A stretch of DNA of 17,917 nucleotides from Lentimicrobiaceae bacterium (GTDB lineage: Bacteria; Bacteroidota; Bacteroidia; Bacteroidales; WCHB1-69). The stretch covers positions 1 through 17,917 of the forward strand of contig WRNX01000016.1 of assembly GCA_009776395.1 (NCBI GenBank), read 5' to 3'. Made by a program: the position numbers and the translations under genes. Positions 1-9,608 of this stretch are shown piece after piece. The notes below the pieces were generated by a model. That model was not told the DNA's origin. It made no database searches and saw only the letters and a list, made by a program, of their open reading frames with translations. Each line of letters starts with the position of its first letter. The first letter of the stretch is position 1.

Positions 1-3000
1 AGGGTTGGGTGTTGCTTTTACGGTTACGGATGCCCCGCACTCTTTTTCACCACCGCCGGAAACTGTACCACCTACCGTTGGGCTTGCCGATACGTTAATG
101 TCATAAGTTCTTATTTGTGAGGTAATATTTATAAGCGGTAGCGGTCCCGTAATCGTTCCAAGTGTTATAGTATTAAAAGGAGGAGTTTGTGCTACGCCAT
201 TAACGGTAATACCGGTAATATCATAGCAGTTGGTAGTAAGGGTATAAGCAAAGTTAGTAGTTCCGTGCGGTATGCAATTTCCGTTAGGATCAGGTGAAAC
301 CGTAACGCCATTTCCAATAGTTCCAAAGTTATGGTTGTAGCAGTTGAGCGCGAAAGTTACACTAACGATTTTCGGTTCACTAAGATTATTAAATTCTAAA
401 GTAATAGGATCCGAATGTTCCGGATCGGGTGTGGTAACTTGTTGAACGCCATTGGCAATTAAACTTGAAATATGATACCCAAAATTAGGGGTAAAAGTAT
501 AAGAATGGTCGGTACCTTGTAAATACATTCCCGTGCTGCTGGATGGAGTTCCCCAAGCAGGAGTATTATTTGTAATATTGATGGCAAAACTCCAACGGGC
601 AACAGCAGTTTGATTTTTATCATAAAGAAATGTACTTCCAATAGTGAAAGGAAAATCATCTATAAACCATCCCATAAATTGATAATTAGCCTCCGGAGCG
701 GGAGGAGTGGGTGTTGGAATATTTGTTACTGTAGTATTATATACATATCCTTGTGGGTTTGGAGGAGGTATAGTACCTACCACAGAAGTGAAGGTTACAT
801 AAAAGGTATTATTAGGTGCAAAAGTAACAGAAATAGAATGGTTTGCCGTAACATTTGTAAAGGTGTAACTGTAACTACCGTTATTCGGATAATCGGAAAT
901 AGGAGATCCATCTACAAAAACTTGATCAATATGATAACCTGAATTAGGCGTAATTATAAAAATTTGGTTTTCACCGCAATTTACAGTAACGTTTCCGCTT
1001 GGAGAGATTGTACCGTTGCCAACTACACTGGCGGTTATGGTACGAGTATCTTTGTGAATAACCAATTCGTTGGAATTTGCGGTTGGGGAAGTTACACAAA
1101 GAGCGTTAGAAGTCATTGTACAGGAAACTATTGCGTTGTTTACCGGATTATTATAGGTAAAGGTTGCCGAATTGGTGCCAACATTACCGTTGTTAACTTT
1201 CCACTGATAACTTGGATTTGTGCCGCCATGGGTTGGTATTGCCGTAAAAGTGATAGAAGTTTCGGCACAAATAATAGTGTTACCGGAAATACTTACGGAT
1301 GGTTCAACGTTCGGACTTACAGTTACTGTTTCTTCAAGTGCGGTATTCCATGCAGATGCACAACCCGGATTTTGATATGTAACGATAGCGTTGTAGGTAT
1401 GATCACCAACTTCTGATAATGTTCTTTTGAGTGAAGCACCCGTAAAGTCATTTAGATTACCTCCATCTTCTATCCAAGTAAAAACAGGATCATTTCCAAA
1501 ATTTTCTTCACTTAGAATAGCGGTAACGGTTACTTGACCACTTTGGCAGATATTTGTTTCGCTCACCGTAATCTCTTCAATAACAGGTTTAGGATGAACG
1601 ATTATGGTAATCTCTTGGACATCTCTGCATATACCTTGAAGCAGGGGATCTTGGTCGGTATTTTTTCTTTCCACTACAACATGATAGGTATGTTCTCCTG
1701 CCTCATTTATTGAAGGTGTAGTATAACTTTGGAATATGCCGTCTGGTATTTGGTTTTCCCAAAAGAAGTTATCTTTATACCATTGGTAGGAAAAATCGGT
1801 TTCGTTAGCGCCATCAAAAATTGCGGTTAAGGTAGTAGTTCCCCCCACGCAAATTTCATTATTTGTAGCAGTAATCACTACTTCGGGTTTTTTATGTACA
1901 TATACTAAAAAGTAGTCACTCCATACATCGCATCCGTATTCACCAACAACATAGTGTAACCTAACTTTATAAGGTTCAGATTTATACGGAAGAGTGCACA
2001 TAAATAAGTCATAAGGTGGTGCGGAAAGCACATATCCAAATCCGTCGACCTCCCATTCATAATGTTCTTTTTCAGTATCTAATCCCCAGTATCCATCTAT
2101 TATTGCATAAATACGCACGTTTGTGTTAAAATCCGGCGGCATTGGGTCGGGGGCGCAAACATTGTGCTGTCCATCAAGTATAACAGTGGGGTCCCATCCA
2201 ATAATCGTTGTTGTGGGTGATGATGTTACACTTTCCGCACAATTTGCCGCAGTTACAGTAACCGTAATCGTGCTGCCGATGTCGGCTGGAAGTATGAAGT
2301 AAGTTGAACTGTTTGTGCCAATATTAACACTTCCGCGTTTCCATTGGTAAGATAAAACGCCCAAATCGGGAATCACCGGCGAAGAAGTTAAACTATCGGT
2401 GTTGGCGGTTAAAGTTTCACCGGCACCAGCGTTACCGGTAATAGTTACCTTACCGGTTAAAGTGTAGGTATTAGGTGCAAAAGTAACAGAAATAGTATGA
2501 CCATTCGTAGTAACGTTTTCAAAAGTGTAACTACCGCTTGAAACTGCGTTGGGGTTATTTAAACCATCTACAAAAACGTACTCAATATGATAACCTTGAT
2601 TAGGCATAATTGTAAAAATTTGGTCTTCACCGCAATTTACCGTAACGTTTCCGCTTGGGGAAATTGTACCGTTTGCGCCTGCGGTGGTAGTGATAGTGAA
2701 AGTCTTAATTTGTGAGGTAATATTAATAAGCGGTAGCGGTCCCGTAATGGTTCCGAGATCAATAAAGGGTGGATTTTGTGCTACGCCATCAACGGTAATA
2801 CCGGTAATATCGTAGCAGTTGGTAGTAAAGGGCTCGTAAGTAAGGTAGGTGCCGTGCGGTACGCAATTGTTAGGATTAGTCGCAATAAAAACGCCATCTC
2901 CGAAAGTTATATGATGTTGGTAACAATTAAGCGCGTAACTCACACTAACGATTTTCGGTTCACTAAGATTATTAAATTCTAAAGTAATAGGATCCGAATG

Positions 3001-5157
3001 TTCCGGATCTACGGTAGTAACTTGCTGAACGCCATTTACAGTAAGACTTGAAATATGGTACCCAAAATTAGGGGTAAAAGTATAAGAATGGTCGGTGCCT
3101 TGTAAATACATTCCCGTGCTGCTTGCTGGGGTTCCAAAAGTAGGAGTAGTATTTGTAATATTGATAGCAAAACTCCAACGGGCAACCGTAGTTTGATTTT
3201 CAGTATAAAGAAATGGAACACCTGTTACGAAAGGAACATCATCAATATACCATCCCATAAATTGATAATTAGCCGCCGGAGCGGGAGGAGTGATTGTTGG
3301 TAAACTTGTTATTGTTGTATTATATATATATGGTAGTGTGCTGGGATTTACAGTACCAACCGCAGTAATAAAGGTTACGGTATAGGTAGCGGCACTCCAT
3401 GAAGCAACTGCCGTTTGATTAGATGTATAGTTCCAAACGTAGGTAGGGGAAATTAACTGTGCGCCGATGTACCAGCCGCCAAAAGCGTATCCCGGACGGG
3501 TAGGAGTAACTAACTCTGAACCGATTTGCTGACCGTAAGTAACTTGTATAGATGCCGGTGCGCCCGTGCCACCGTTGGAATTTAAGGTTAAGGTGTAAGT
3601 ATTGGACGTAAAGGTGGCTGTATAAGTTGTTGTTTCTGTAACGGTAATGGTTCTTGAAGCATCTGTGTTCCCATCATTCCAACTTGTGAAGGTATATCCG
3701 AAGTTGGGAGTAGCAGAGATAAGGACTTGGTCGCCGTAGTGGTAATTTCCACCTCCTGATACTGTTCCGCCTGCAGTGGGCGATGCTACAACGGTAATGG
3801 TATATTCGGTATCTAGAATAGGTAAAATCTTTCCAAAATCTTTCCATATATTGGCAACTTGATAAGCAGGAACAGAGGTTTTCGGAACATAAAGTGTTAT
3901 ATTACTCAAAATAAGATTGATAGGGAATGGACTTAAATAGTTTAAAATTTGTGGTATGGGATTCAAGTTAGTAATAGTAAGCATATTATAACAACTAAGA
4001 GCCATGTATCCAATATTTGTCAGAGCAGCAGGCAAAATAATGGCGGTAATTTTTGAGCAAAGAAAAAACGCATACTCATTTATTGTTGTAACACTGTAGG
4101 GTAAGATTATCTGTCCGCTCTTTCCGCTGGGGCACATAACTAATGTATCTTGATTTTTATTATACAGAATACCTTCAATACTACAATATTTAGTGTTGGC
4201 AACATCTACATCAATTGCCGTTATTAAATTGCAGGCGGCAAATGCATTTCCTCCAATTGCCGTAACACCACTTGGTATAAAAATTGAGGGAAGTTGCTGA
4301 CAATCAAAAAATGCTGATTCTCCTATTGTTGCCACGCTTTCGGGGATGGTAACAGCGTTAATTTTTTGACATTTGTTAAATGCCGATTCTCCTATTGTGA
4401 TAACGCTATTAGGGATATTCATCGCACCTGTTTTGCCATTAGGACAAGTAATTAGAGTTTCTTTATTTTTACTGTATAATATCCCATTTGAGGAGCAGTA
4501 ATGCAAATTTTCAGTATCAACAATGATGTCAGTTAATAAAAAATTTTGATAAAAAACCTCATGGCCAATACTTGTTACGCTGCCTGGGATATGAATAGTA
4601 TCTGTTAAACCACAACCATCAAAAGCGTTATCACCAATGATTATTACACTGTTTGGAATGCTAATGGATTTCAAAAAGTCTTCAGACTGATACGCGAAAG
4701 CAAGATCTCCAATACGTGTTACCGTATTTGAAATATCAACGAAAGTAATATTTCCATTAATAAAAGCACAATTACCAATGCTTGTTACCCCCGGTTTAAT
4801 TACAACCTCATTGATGCTTTCCCGATAATTATACCACGGAATAGCACTAAAAACTCCATCATACGGATAATCCGGCATATCGCCCGTGCCACTAATTATC
4901 AGTGTGCCATCAGAACAAAGTTCCCACATAAGATCCCCAGTTGTGCCGCTTGTAATGAGTGATGTGCAGTCGTAAGTGTTTCTTGCTTTCCACCCGCAAG
5001 TATCGCATTCAGGTTTCGACCATCCTTGCAATTCTATATCATTCTGAAGTGTACTCATCCCCGCAGGGGGCCAACTTTGCGCGGTTGCATTAATTGTTTG
5101 TATTACCAATAAAAATACTGTAAATTTTACTTTAATAAATTTTATTGTTCTTTTCAT
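1..5157 (-). CDS. Giant secreted BspA-like LRR / B-repeat / Ig-like surface protein (C-terminus off left edge)
   Basis: One open frame of 1719 codons runs from ATG at 5157 to base 1 with no stop seen, so the protein is C-terminally partial. I spot-checked the frame near bases 1, 601, 1501, 3001 and 4201. Residues 1-27 form a signal peptide ending in ATAQ. Residues ~75-110 hold the BspA lead-in (DGTLIISGTGDM), then LRR_5 repeats (GVTSIGNCAF, SVTSIGHEVF, SVATIGESAF) to ~405. Next come a divergent InlB B-repeat (~451-516), a Listeria-Bacteroides repeat (~518-586, SNGGTGAP and GYAFGGWY), a ~230-residue module present twice (~590-816 and again near the left edge), and four or five Ig/PKD-like domains (SYQWYK, SYQWK). 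Such proteins usually sit on the cell surface as adhesins or glycan/host binders. A T9SS tail would lie beyond the window. It is last of nine co-directional genes, 51 bp after the lipoprotein. The family call is firm; the ligand is unknown. Confidence 0.88.
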   Translation of the reverse strand, partial: MKRTIKFIKVKFTVFLLVIQTINATAQSWPPAGMSTLQNDIELQGWSKPECDTCGWKARNTYDCTSLITSGTTGDLMWELCSDGTLIISGTGDMPDYPYDGVFSAIPWYNYRESINEVVIKPGVTSIGNCAFINGNITFVDISNTVTRIGDLAFAYQSEDFLKSISIPNSVIIIGDNAFDGCGLTDTIHIPGSVTSIGHEVFYQNFLLTDIIVDTENLHYCSSNGILYSKNKETLITCPNGKTGAMNIPNSVITIGESAFNKCQKINAVTIPESVATIGESAFFDCQQLPSIFIPSGVTAIGGNAFAACNLITAIDVDVANTKYCSIEGILYNKNQDTLVMCPSGKSGQIILPYSVTTINEYAFFLCSKITAIILPAALTNIGYMALSCYNMLTITNLNPIPQILNYLSPFPINLILSNITLYVPKTSVPAYQVANIWKDFGKILPILDTEYTITVVASPTAGGTVSGGGNYHYGDQVLISATPNFGYTFTSWNDGNTDASRTITVTETTTYTATFTSNTYTLTLNSNGGTGAPASIQVTYGQQIGSELVTPTRPGYAFGGWYIGAQLISPTYVWNYTSNQTAVASWSAATYTVTFITAVGTVNPSTLPYIYNTTITSLPTITPPAPAANYQFMGWYIDDVPFVTGVPFLYTENQTTVARWSFAINITNTTPTFGTPASSTGMYLQGTDHSYTFTPNFGYHISSLTVNGVQQVTTVDPEHSDPITLEFNNLSEPKIVSVSYALNCYQHHITFGDGVFIATNPNNCVPHGTYLTYEPFTTNCYDITGITVDGVAQNPPFIDLGTITGPLPLINITSQIKTFTITTTAGANGTISPSGNVTVNCGEDQIFTIMPNQGYHIEYVFVDGLNNPNAVSSGSYTFENVTTNGHTISVTFAPNTYTLTGKVTITGNAGAGETLTANTDSLTSSPVIPDLGVLSYQWKRGSVNIGTNSSTYFILPADIGSTITVTVTAANCAESVTSSPTTTIIGWDPTVILDGQHNVCAPDPMPPDFNTNVRIYAIIDGYWGLDTEKEHYEWEVDGFGYVLSAPPYDLFMCTLPYKSEPYKVRLHYVVGEYGCDVWSDYFLVYVHKKPEVVITATNNEICVGGTTTLTAIFDGANETDFSYQWYKDNFFWENQIPDGIFQSYTTPSINEAGEHTYHVVVERKNTDQDPLLQGICRDVQEITIIVHPKPVIEEITVSETNICQSGQVTVTAILSEENFGNDPVFTWIEDGGNLNDFTGASLKRTLSEVGDHTYNAIVTYQNPGCASAWNTALEETVTVSPNVEPSVSISGNTIICAETSITFTAIPTHGGTNPSYQWKVNNGNVGTNSATFTYNNPVNNAIVSCTMTSNALCVTSPTANSNELVIHKDTRTITASVVGNGTISPSGNVTVNCGENQIFIITPNSGYHIDQVFVDGSPISDYPNNGSYSYTFTNVTANHSISVTFAPNNTFYVTFTSVVGTIPPPNPQGYVYNTTVTNIPTPTPPAPEANYQFMGWFIDDFPFTIGSTFLYDKNQTAVARWSFAINITNNTPAWGTPSSSTGMYLQGTDHSYTFTPNFGYHISSLIANGVQQVTTPDPEHSDPITLEFNNLSEPKIVSVTFALNCYNHNFGTIGNGVTVSPDPNGNCIPHGTTNFAYTLTTNCYDITGITVNGVAQTPPFNTITLGTITGPLPLINITSQIRTYDINVSASPTVGGTVSGGGEKECGASVTVKATPNP
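111..811. repeat. Intragenic segmental repeat, copy A
   Basis: This stretch of the giant surface gene is repeated at about 2705-3390, offset by ~2583-2595 bp. Bases 359-426 match 2942-3009 without a mismatch over 68 bp, and 476-540 differ from the other copy at one base. Flanks and middle are more diverged, with small indels in multiples that keep the frame. The encoded module carries motifs such as NYQFMGW, TGMYLQGTDHSY and NCYDITGITV. Confidence 0.9.
2468..2690. repeat. Second repeated module (partner at about 805-1030)
   Basis: This stretch encodes GTISPSGNVTVNCGE, GYHI, VFVDG and ISVTFAPN and has a close counterpart at about 805-1030 in the same gene. DNA near 2589-2676 matches 931-1017 with few differences. 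The module resembles divergent InlB B-repeats. In each case it sits next to a copy of the larger duplicated module, though on opposite sides, so the array was shuffled rather than simply copied in tandem. Confidence 0.8.
2705..3390. repeat. Intragenic segmental repeat, copy B
   Basis: Partner of the copy at 111-811, in direct orientation in the same gene. Being nearer the N-terminus, it covers residues ~590-816. The mix of perfectly identical 60-70 bp islands and diverged flanks suggests recent duplication or gene conversion confined to short tracts. Confidence 0.9.
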
Positions 5158-5208
5158 TATTTAAAAATTTTCTTATTAATACTCTTTTTTTATTCACAAT
5201 TTCTATTA

Positions 5209-6240
5209 TCATTCTTTAGTGGTAAAAGTTAATGTTTCCCCATACTCTACCGCGCGGGTTTGATTATTCATGGCAAATGCTTTCACATAATATTGTGTAT
5301 TGGGTTTTAAACCTGCCATAGTGTAATCAAATTCACCTGTGCCCGCGCCGCAACTATCCCCGGAATGCGCATCGTTGATGGTTGGATTGGGTGAGACACT
5401 CCAGCAAAAACCACGAATAAAAACCGGAAAACCACAATCGCCAGTAACTTCTCCGCTGCACTTGGCAGAAACGTTTGTAATATCATAAACACCTATGGTT
5501 TCTACTGCAAAAGGGGCGGCAGTTGTAAAGATTTTAATATCCCCATAAACCGTATCTTGTGAGTTATGTATCGCGTATGCTCTTACATAATATAAGGTTG
5601 ATGATAAAAGATTTTCAATATTTAATGTAAAATAATCGCCTCCTTCACATAGATATTTGTCTTTAAGTGTGGGTGGATTATCTTCACTCAAACAAAATCC
5701 TTTTTCAGTTACCTTGCCGCCCTTAACTTCTCCTTCCAGCGTTGCAGCATCGCAGGTAATGTTGGCAACCGTATGGGTGGTAACATCCGGTAATACGGAA
5801 ATATAAAAATTATCAATTTTATCATAATACGAAAACTCTTCTCTTCCTTGAATCATTTTTTTAACAAAAGCACGCCAATAATAAGTTGTATTGGGTTCAT
5901 ATAAATTAATATCAATCTGTTTTGTAAAACATTCTTTTTTAATATCTCCCATTTCAGATTCAGGCATATTATCTGCATAAAAACAGAAATTATGATTTTT
6001 TTTATCCGGATAATTAGTAGTTTTAGAAATAAAAACTCCACATTTAAAAGTTGTATCCTTTATTTCATCATATAAAGATATTTGAAAGTAGTGTACATAA
6101 CCACCCGTATCGTTGGGCAACCATTCTGATATTTTTACGTCTGTAATTTCAATTTTATCAGTTTGTACTTTTTCGCAGTTACAAAAAATAATAAGCGCCG
6201 CGATAAAAATTTGTATTTTAACAAAAAGTTTATTCATCAT
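5209..6240 (-). CDS. FN3-repeat lipoprotein
   Basis: 343 aa. The start MMNKLFVKIQ leads a hydrophobic stretch ending IIFCNCEK at residues 17-24. This looks like a lipoprotein signal, with Cys20 or Cys22 as the acylated residue, although neither position is a textbook lipobox. Two repeats of the Bacteroidota FN3-like type follow at ~150-240 and ~246-342. Each has a Gly-Phe-Cys motif (KGFCLSEDNPPT, RGFCWSVSPNPT), a Thr-x-Tyr-Tyr-Val-[RK]-Ala strand and a closing FTT. A more diverged N-terminal domain (~30-148, with NTTYYWRAF) may be a third. It lies 45 bp after the beta-barrel gene and 51 bp before the giant surface protein. It probably acts outside the inner membrane as a binding or scaffold lipoprotein. 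No catalytic motif is visible. Confidence 0.82.
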   Translation of the reverse strand: MMNKLFVKIQIFIAALIIFCNCEKVQTDKIEITDVKISEWLPNDTGGYVHYFQISLYDEIKDTTFKCGVFISKTTNYPDKKNHNFCFYADNMPESEMGDIKKECFTKQIDINLYEPNTTYYWRAFVKKMIQGREEFSYYDKIDNFYISVLPDVTTHTVANITCDAATLEGEVKGGKVTEKGFCLSEDNPPTLKDKYLCEGGDYFTLNIENLLSSTLYYVRAYAIHNSQDTVYGDIKIFTTAAPFAVETIGVYDITNVSAKCSGEVTGDCGFPVFIRGFCWSVSPNPTINDAHSGDSCGAGTGEFDYTMAGLKPNTQYYVKAFAMNNQTRAVEYGETLTFTTKE

Positions 6241-6285
6241 ATCATTTCATTTTTAGTTATGTTATTCATCATTAATATTTCATTA

Positions 6286-7206
6286 TTAAAATTTTACAAT
6301 AAATCCAAAATCCCAATTAAGAGGCAAAAAACGGTTCCCTGAATAAGAAATTTTTGATCCAATTCCCATATTCAAACCGAATAACATTTTATTATTTACA
6401 CACCATAGTGGCGCATACCCAAAAAAGAGCCCTGCCCCAAAGAGAGGAGAATTTTTACTTTTAGAAATTCTTTCAAAAGAACCGTCATCTCCGGGTGTTT
6501 CCGTAAGGGTGTTTGTAGATTTTGTACCCAAACAGCAAAAAGGGAGAAAATTGAAATAAAGATTTCTTACCACAGGTATCTTGTTTGCCAAATAGAGTTT
6601 AAAACCAATATTTGCATTCACCCCGTTGCTTTTATAATGTATTGTCTCAGTTGTAAAATCATCAATATTAGTAATGTGAATTTGATCTTTACCATCAAAA
6701 ATTTTAGAAAAGCCGCTGTATCCCACCGAAACATTTACGCCAAGAATATGATACCTATATTCATAACTTATCCCACCTATACCGTAGTAACCCGAAGATA
6801 GCATGCTACTTCCCCAACTCAAATAATGTCCGTTTAAATTACTGTTCAATTGTTTCACTTTTTCAATTCCATTGTTGTTAATGGGCAATCCCACCACCTT
6901 AAATTGAACATTATCCACAATAAATTCTTCATATTCTTCCAACACGTCGTAAATTATTTTTTTATTTCCCGGAAAAACGAGGTCGCCCACATCTCCTCTC
7001 ACTTTGGTAATTTTTTTATAAGTATATCCACCGTTATCGGTCATAAAAATTTCAATACTCGCTTTTCGGTTCAACTTGTAGGTAATTTCAATAGTTTCAT
7101 TTACACGAGTTACTTCAACGTTTGTAACTTTTGCTTTTTCGTTTTGCGAGTAGGTAATGTTAATCACAAAGAGGAGTAAAAGATAGATTATAATTTTTTT
7201 TGTCAT
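6286..7206 (-). CDS. Probable outer-membrane beta-barrel protein with N-terminal beta domain
   Basis: 306 aa. A clear signal peptide (residues 1-20, LLLLFVINITYS before Gln) is followed by a small domain at ~25-108. Its pattern (ITYKL, FMTDNGGYTYK, GDVGDLVFPGNKKIIYDV, VQFKVVG) is one I associate with exported Bacteroidota proteins that pair it with beta-barrels or other C-terminal domains. From ~120 to the end the sequence alternates polar and aromatic/glycine residues (GGISYEYRYHI, GVNVSVGYSGF, FGAGLFFGYAPL) and ends in Phe, as expected for an outer-membrane barrel. It follows the caspase gene by 22 bp and is probably cotranscribed with it. Whether it is a pore, an anchor or a receptor cannot be said. 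The export call is firm; the barrel call is good but made by eye. Confidence 0.75.
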   Translation of the reverse strand: MTKKIIIYLLLLFVINITYSQNEKAKVTNVEVTRVNETIEITYKLNRKASIEIFMTDNGGYTYKKITKVRGDVGDLVFPGNKKIIYDVLEEYEEFIVDNVQFKVVGLPINNNGIEKVKQLNSNLNGHYLSWGSSMLSSGYYGIGGISYEYRYHILGVNVSVGYSGFSKIFDGKDQIHITNIDDFTTETIHYKSNGVNANIGFKLYLANKIPVVRNLYFNFLPFCCLGTKSTNTLTETPGDDGSFERISKSKNSPLFGAGLFFGYAPLWCVNNKMLFGLNMGIGSKISYSGNRFLPLNWDFGFIVKF

Positions 7207-7228
7207 AATGTAGATATTTACAGATAAA

Positions 7229-8698
7229 CTATTTTAATTTCAATTTTTTCCAGTTTTCCAATCCGGGAGCAGGGGTTACGGTTGGGGTTTGGTTCTTTTT
7301 TTTGCTTACCACAGATTGCTGTCTTACATTTGTAATAATGTATTTTTCTAAATCTTCAAGCGTAACCTCTCCATTGGTTTCCTGTATTTTTTTAAGTAGA
7401 AAATAGGTAAACAATCCGTGTCCTTTTTCATCGTAATGGTTTGCGGTTTCATCTTCTTTTGCGGCGGAAAACACTATGGTATTTCCGGTGGGTATTCCGG
7501 GTTTAATTTTAAGTGCCACGCCGCGGGCGTATGCCATCATCTCTCCGCTTCGTTGCACACCGCTGAAGCATGCATCTAAAAAAACGATAATTTTTTTTGC
7601 CGGCAGCGCACCTAATGTAGCGTATAAATCATCTAATTTATAGCCGGTTTCAACATCATAACTAAAACCGTCTATGGGCAACAAATAGGCGCTTTTAGAA
7701 ATCTCGTCGGGTATTCCGTGTCCTGTATAATAAAAAATGATATTTGCTTCATCGGGGTAAGCGTCAGCCACTCTCTTTATCCAGTTTACTTCTCCTCTTA
7801 GTGTCATAAAAGTAGCATTGGTAATCAAATGCACATTATCTTTTTTTATTCCCAGTGTTTTAATGCAATATTCTTTAAAAACCTCGCCATCGTTTTTAGC
7901 AAAATAAACTTGCGATTCGTTTATGTAGTTTTCGTTGGCAATAATAACGGCAAAAGTTTTATCGTTAATAATTTCATTTTCAGGAATATTAATATCCACA
8001 TCCGATTTTTCCGGAATATAAACAGTGGGTTTATCTTTTGGTTTTAATAAATTATCCTCATCCACATCATTTTCTATGGGATCAAAATTGTAAGTAATAG
8101 TAGGGAGTTTGTAATTTAAAGCGTTTTTGTTGCTGTATTTATAAATTTTATTTTCCATTGAAAAAACTACTTCTGCCAATTCTATTTTATCGTTTTCAAT
8201 AAAATATGTAGGAATTTTTTTAACGTAAATCCACTGTTTTTTAAAAAAATCTCTTTCTTTAAGTGGAACAGACACTGGTAAAGTTCCAAACTGTTCGCTC
8301 TTAATCAAATAGAGTTCATTTCCGGCTTCATACCCATCAATATCCATAATCAAAATAAAATTTTTTGTGGCTTCAAGCAGATACTCTGTTTCGGCTTCTT
8401 TCTCAAATTCTTTCACTTTTACATTACGGGTATTTTCATTTACCCTGTTTTGCCATTCTCCCAATGTTTCATTTTTTCTAATTTTCTGCCATTCATTAAT
8501 CTTATCTTGCACAAAATTTTTTGCATAAACGCTGAATTTTTCTGTACTTTCATTGGTATTCTCTTTTTTGGCAGCAGGCGCATCGCTTTTTTCATTTTTT
8601 CTCATATTAAAATTTTGCGGTTTGGAAACGCCATAACTTTGCGTCCAAACATTTCCAAATAAAAAGAGGAGGAATAATAAAAATAAAAGTTTTCTCAT
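7229..8698 (-). CDS. Exported caspase-like protease (peptidase C14 family)
   Basis: 489 aa. Residues 1-20 form a signal peptide (MRKLLFLLFLLFLFGNVWTQ). Residues ~55-200 form an uncharacterised domain. The C14/caspase-like domain runs from ~245 to ~465: it opens with FAVIIANENYI, has the catalytic-His motif FYYTGHG (His327) and the catalytic-Cys motif FLDACFSG (Cys377), then SAAKEDETA and GHGLFTYFLL. Both dyad residues are present, so an active cysteine protease is expected, with specificity unknown. No DUF4384, LRR or T9SS tail is fused to it, but a separate DUF4384-like protein is encoded 56 bp upstream. As it is exported, it should act in the periplasm or outside rather than as a cytoplasmic death effector. 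Confidence 0.9.
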   Translation of the reverse strand: MRKLLFLLFLLFLFGNVWTQSYGVSKPQNFNMRKNEKSDAPAAKKENTNESTEKFSVYAKNFVQDKINEWQKIRKNETLGEWQNRVNENTRNVKVKEFEKEAETEYLLEATKNFILIMDIDGYEAGNELYLIKSEQFGTLPVSVPLKERDFFKKQWIYVKKIPTYFIENDKIELAEVVFSMENKIYKYSNKNALNYKLPTITYNFDPIENDVDEDNLLKPKDKPTVYIPEKSDVDINIPENEIINDKTFAVIIANENYINESQVYFAKNDGEVFKEYCIKTLGIKKDNVHLITNATFMTLRGEVNWIKRVADAYPDEANIIFYYTGHGIPDEISKSAYLLPIDGFSYDVETGYKLDDLYATLGALPAKKIIVFLDACFSGVQRSGEMMAYARGVALKIKPGIPTGNTIVFSAAKEDETANHYDEKGHGLFTYFLLKKIQETNGEVTLEDLEKYIITNVRQQSVVSKKKNQTPTVTPAPGLENWKKLKLK

Positions 8699-8754
8699 TT
8701 GTTTATAATTTTTGTTATGTTATTGAATTTGATTTATTTGTGTTAATATTATAG

Positions 8755-9591
8755 TTATTTTTCTTTTTTCCCAATCATTACCGCCTCTTGTAAAGTAAAT
8801 CTTTGGTCGGATGGAATCTTTATAATCCATTGGTACAAATCTTCTAACGTTGTAGAACCATCTTTTGCTATTAAGTATGGGATCTCTTTTTTGGTAAATA
8901 CAAAAACCAAATTGTTGCTTTCAATTTCTTCTTTTGTAGTTTTTTCAAAAGGATATGTACCATATTTTACTTGTGGAAATTTATTTTCTATTTTGCTTTT
9001 CAGTTGTTGCATTGGTTCATACTTATTTGGGTACAAAATTGCGCCATTACCGGCATCGTCAAACCAAAATATATGCACATAGCAATCTTTGGTGGGCGTT
9101 ATGGAAAAATACAACTCATCTCCTTCATTATAGGTAGTTGCCACGTCGTCAATTCGGGCTTTAAACTCAGCATCATATTTTACATTATTAATTTTTACAT
9201 CTGCTCTAATTTCAATTTTCCAAAAAACTAATCCGTTAATTACTTCAGGTTCATCTTTTAAATACTTAATAGCAGTAATTTCACCTATTATTTCCGAATT
9301 ACTTAAACTGATAAAATGTTCTACTAATCCTGTAACGGTTAAAGTTTTTACATCAATAAATGTTTCTATTCCTGCTTCTTCCAGTGCATTTGCTTTCGCC
9401 CGTTCAATAGCCAATAATCTGGCTTTTTCGGGTGTGATATTTGCCACTTGCCACATCCCTTCAACTTCCACCGTTTTAGTTTCGTTCTTCACCGTTTTGG
9501 TTTGCCCAAAAAGTGCAGAACAAGAAAGTAGAAAGCAGAAAGCAAAAAACGTAACTTGTAACTTGTAACTTGTAACTTGTAATTTTTGCAT
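8755..9591 (-). CDS. Exported DUF4384-like protein with LPP20/FlgT-N-like N-terminal region
   Basis: 278 aa. Met1 is the only Met before residue 47, so the start is well fixed. The leader is unusual: residues 2-14 are encoded by an AACTTGT heptamer array and residues ~17-23 by a GAAAGCA array. Processing is likely at FGQ (residues 28-30); LLSC at 21-24 is a weak lipobox alternative. Residues ~35-135 (VEVEGMWQVA, ARLLAIERAKANALEEAGI) resemble the LPP20 or FlgT N-terminal type of domain. Residues ~155-240 match the DUF4384 pattern (EGDELYFSITPTKDCYVHIF, ILYPN). DUF4384 is often fused to caspase-like domains, and here a caspase-like gene follows directly, which suggests the two products work together. 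The gap to the transglutaminase-like gene is only 17 bp. Confidence 0.75.
   Translation of the reverse strand: MQKLQVTSYKLQVTFFAFCFLLSCSALFGQTKTVKNETKTVEVEGMWQVANITPEKARLLAIERAKANALEEAGIETFIDVKTLTVTGLVEHFISLSNSEIIGEITAIKYLKDEPEVINGLVFWKIEIRADVKINNVKYDAEFKARIDDVATTYNEGDELYFSITPTKDCYVHIFWFDDAGNGAILYPNKYEPMQQLKSKIENKFPQVKYGTYPFEKTTKEEIESNNLVFVFTKKEIPYLIAKDGSTTLEDLYQWIIKIPSDQRFTLQEAVMIGKKEK
9524..9585. repeat. Two heptamer arrays forming a signal peptide
   Basis: On the plus strand, three heptamers GAAAGTA/GAAAGCA lie at 9524-9544 and five GTAACTT/GTAATTT units at 9551-9585. Both arrays fall inside the first 25 codons of the DUF4384-like gene on the minus strand and encode most of its leader peptide. 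The first unit is the same as in the leader of the next gene upstream (11041-11068). Confidence 0.9.
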
Positions 9592-9608
9592 ACTTCATTT
9601 TTTTTTAA

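Noticed and set aside
610..1416. Plus-strand open frames at 610-942 and 964-1416
   Set aside because: They lie wholly opposite the continuous giant surface gene, have Cys/Tyr/Arg-rich unlikely composition and show no recognisable domain; they are antisense shadows.
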